DNA of 64,000 nt from positions 1,493,001-1,557,000 of the forward strand of contig NZ_OY782764.1 in assembly GCF_963678225.1 (NCBI RefSeq), given 5' to 3'. The DNA is from an uncultured Cohaesibacter sp. (lineage in GTDB: Bacteria; Pseudomonadota; Alphaproteobacteria; Rhizobiales; Cohaesibacteraceae). Positions 63,190 through 64,000 of the stretch are shown one piece after another. Within the stretch, counting starts at the first letter, position 1. The number at the start of each line of letters is the position of its first letter. A model generated the notes under the pieces. That model was not told where the DNA came from. It saw only the letters and a program-made list of their open reading frames with translations, and made no database searches. The translations under genes were made by a program, and so were the position numbers.

Positions 63190-64000
63190 TTAGAAGTCAC
63201 GCTGCAGACGCAGTTTGCCTTCCCACACTTCGGTGTCAGCCGTTGTAGCATAGTCGAAGTCGCGGTCGGTATACTGAATACCAGCGATCACTTTCAAGTT
63301 TTTAACTGGTTTGTAGCCAACTTCACCAGATACGCTGTAGAAATCGTAGTCTGCGTTGGTAACGCCTTTATCATTAAAGTCGCCATACCCACCGGCAACA
63401 ATCGCCCACAGGTTGTCAGCAAAAGCATATTTCAAGCTTGCAGATACACCATACAGCTCGTTGAGTACTGGTTCGCCAGCTGCATCAATGGAAACGTCAC
63501 TCATGAAGTCGCTGTCATTGATACCGTTCCAAGCCATGGCACCTTCAGTGTAGAAGCCGTTCAGAGCAATGTTGGAACCAGCAGAAAGCATATCGAGGTT
63601 GAAGACACCACCAGCAGCTACAGAATATGCAACATCACTGTCATAGCGTGCGTCAGCATAACGTGCCTGGCTTACCAAACCGCCAACAGAAACAGAACCC
63701 CAAGCCTGATCAACTTTCAAGCGAGCAACGAGGGATGGCAGGGACTGACCTGCATAAACCGCTGAGGTCGCGATACCCGTCGGGAGAAGGTGTTTGTTGT
63801 TGGCAATGCCCAGAGTAGCAGTTACGCCGTTACCGAAGGCCATGTTGTAGCCCATCTGAGGAACGTCGGTGTCGCCCAGATCATAGTCGCCGCCGTACAT
63901 GTCGCCAACATAGTCAACGATACCTGCGGAGGAGAGGAAGCCAGCGTAGAAGCCGCCCAGAGACAACCATGCTTTAGCAATGGAGATGTCGCCGTCATCT
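63190..64000 (-). CDS. outer-membrane porin, alphaproteobacterial type, C-terminal part (cut by window edge)
   Basis: The last 270 residues of a porin are present. The frame continues through the right edge, so its true start lies outside. The sequence shows alternating amphipathic strands, many Gly/Tyr/Asn, and ends in KLRLQRDF with a terminal Phe, the usual signal for outer-membrane insertion. The layout (GDISIAKAWLSLGGFYAGF early, then VDYVGDMYGGDYDLGD) resembles Porin_2-type proteins such as Omp2b. It forms a general diffusion channel. A strong terminator follows. Confidence 0.85.
   Translation of the reverse strand, partial: DDGDISIAKAWLSLGGFYAGFLSSAGIVDYVGDMYGGDYDLGDTDVPQMGYNMAFGNGVTATLGIANNKHLLPTGIATSAVYAGQSLPSLVARLKVDQAWGSVSVGGLVSQARYADARYDSDVAYSVAAGGVFNLDMLSAGSNIALNGFYTEGAMAWNGINDSDFMSDVSIDAAGEPVLNELYGVSASLKYAFADNLWAIVAGGYGDFNDKGVTNADYDFYSVSGEVGYKPVKNLKVIAGIQYTDRDFDYATTADTEVWEGKLRLQRDF

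Noticed and set aside
1-64000. tRNA or rRNA genes, including a tRNA attachment site for the prophage
   Set aside because: No cloverleaf-like or rRNA-like sequence was noticed; a Mu-type phage integrates at random and needs no tRNA site.

Overview
The window looks like chromosomal DNA of a marine-type alphaproteobacterium (Hyphomicrobiales/Rhodobacterales-like; I cannot fix the genus). The reasons are three TRAP transport systems of different architecture, DctB/DctD-type sigma-54 control, an alphaproteobacterial porin, and a moderate-to-high GC background. No rRNA, tRNA or CRISPR array was seen.

Bases 1 to about 22,740 are most of a Mu-like transposable prophage. It lies with its regulatory end on the right and is cut by the left window edge. 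From right to left: phage end with MuA-site-like repeats (22,600-22,740), LexA/S24-type repressor (+ strand), operator array, then on the minus strand a Ner-like regulator, MuA transposase, MuB ATPase, a run of small early genes, GemA, a Mor-like activator, endolysin, holin-like genes, small and large terminase, portal, gpF-like head protein with a C-terminal PBECR nuclease domain, gpG, gpI protease/scaffold, decoration protein and the start of the major capsid gene. An identical 18-bp palindromic sequence lies upstream of the endolysin and the protease genes, the positions of the Mu late promoters Plys and PI. Genes of lower GC that do not belong to the phage core sit on the opposite strand: an OLD-like ATPase/TOPRIM nuclease (2676-4631), a broken KAP-family NTPase (12528-12859), a membrane/coiled-coil protein (13057-13620) and a small secreted protein with its own promoter (14613-14933). 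I read these as cargo ('morons'), at least two of them related to known phage-exclusion families.

From 22,890 to 31,950: a dicarboxylate-type TRAP operon (dctPQM, minus) with a near-perfect sigma-54 promoter and upstream inverted repeats, followed by the DctD-like activator (+) and DctB-like kinase (-), a very short membrane ORF with a strong ribosome site, a Gfo/Idh/MocA oxidoreductase and a small hypothetical gene. From 32,100 to 41,230: a DeoR regulator with an overlapping MFS transporter, a TAXI-type TRAP receptor plus fused permease, an NSS sodium symporter with a structured leader, a PlsC-like acyltransferase and a secreted DUF1176-like protein.

From 41,400 to 55,600 is a glucuronide catabolic locus: KDPG aldolase, glucuronate isomerase (UxaC), fructuronate reductase (UxuB), GH31 alpha-glucosidase, TRAP permease (dctQM) on the minus strand, and divergently the TRAP receptor, GH2 beta-glucuronidase, a GntR/UxuR-type regulator and mannonate dehydratase (UxuA). 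Palindromes matching the UxuR/ExuR operator form lie between the two arms. Together these import glucuronides, split them, and carry glucuronate to KDG; a KDG kinase is not in the window. From 55,900 to 61,520 is an oligopeptide-type ABC transporter (SBP, two permeases, fused double ATPase), then a repeat-bearing intergenic region, a TetR regulator and the C-terminal part of a porin running off the right edge.
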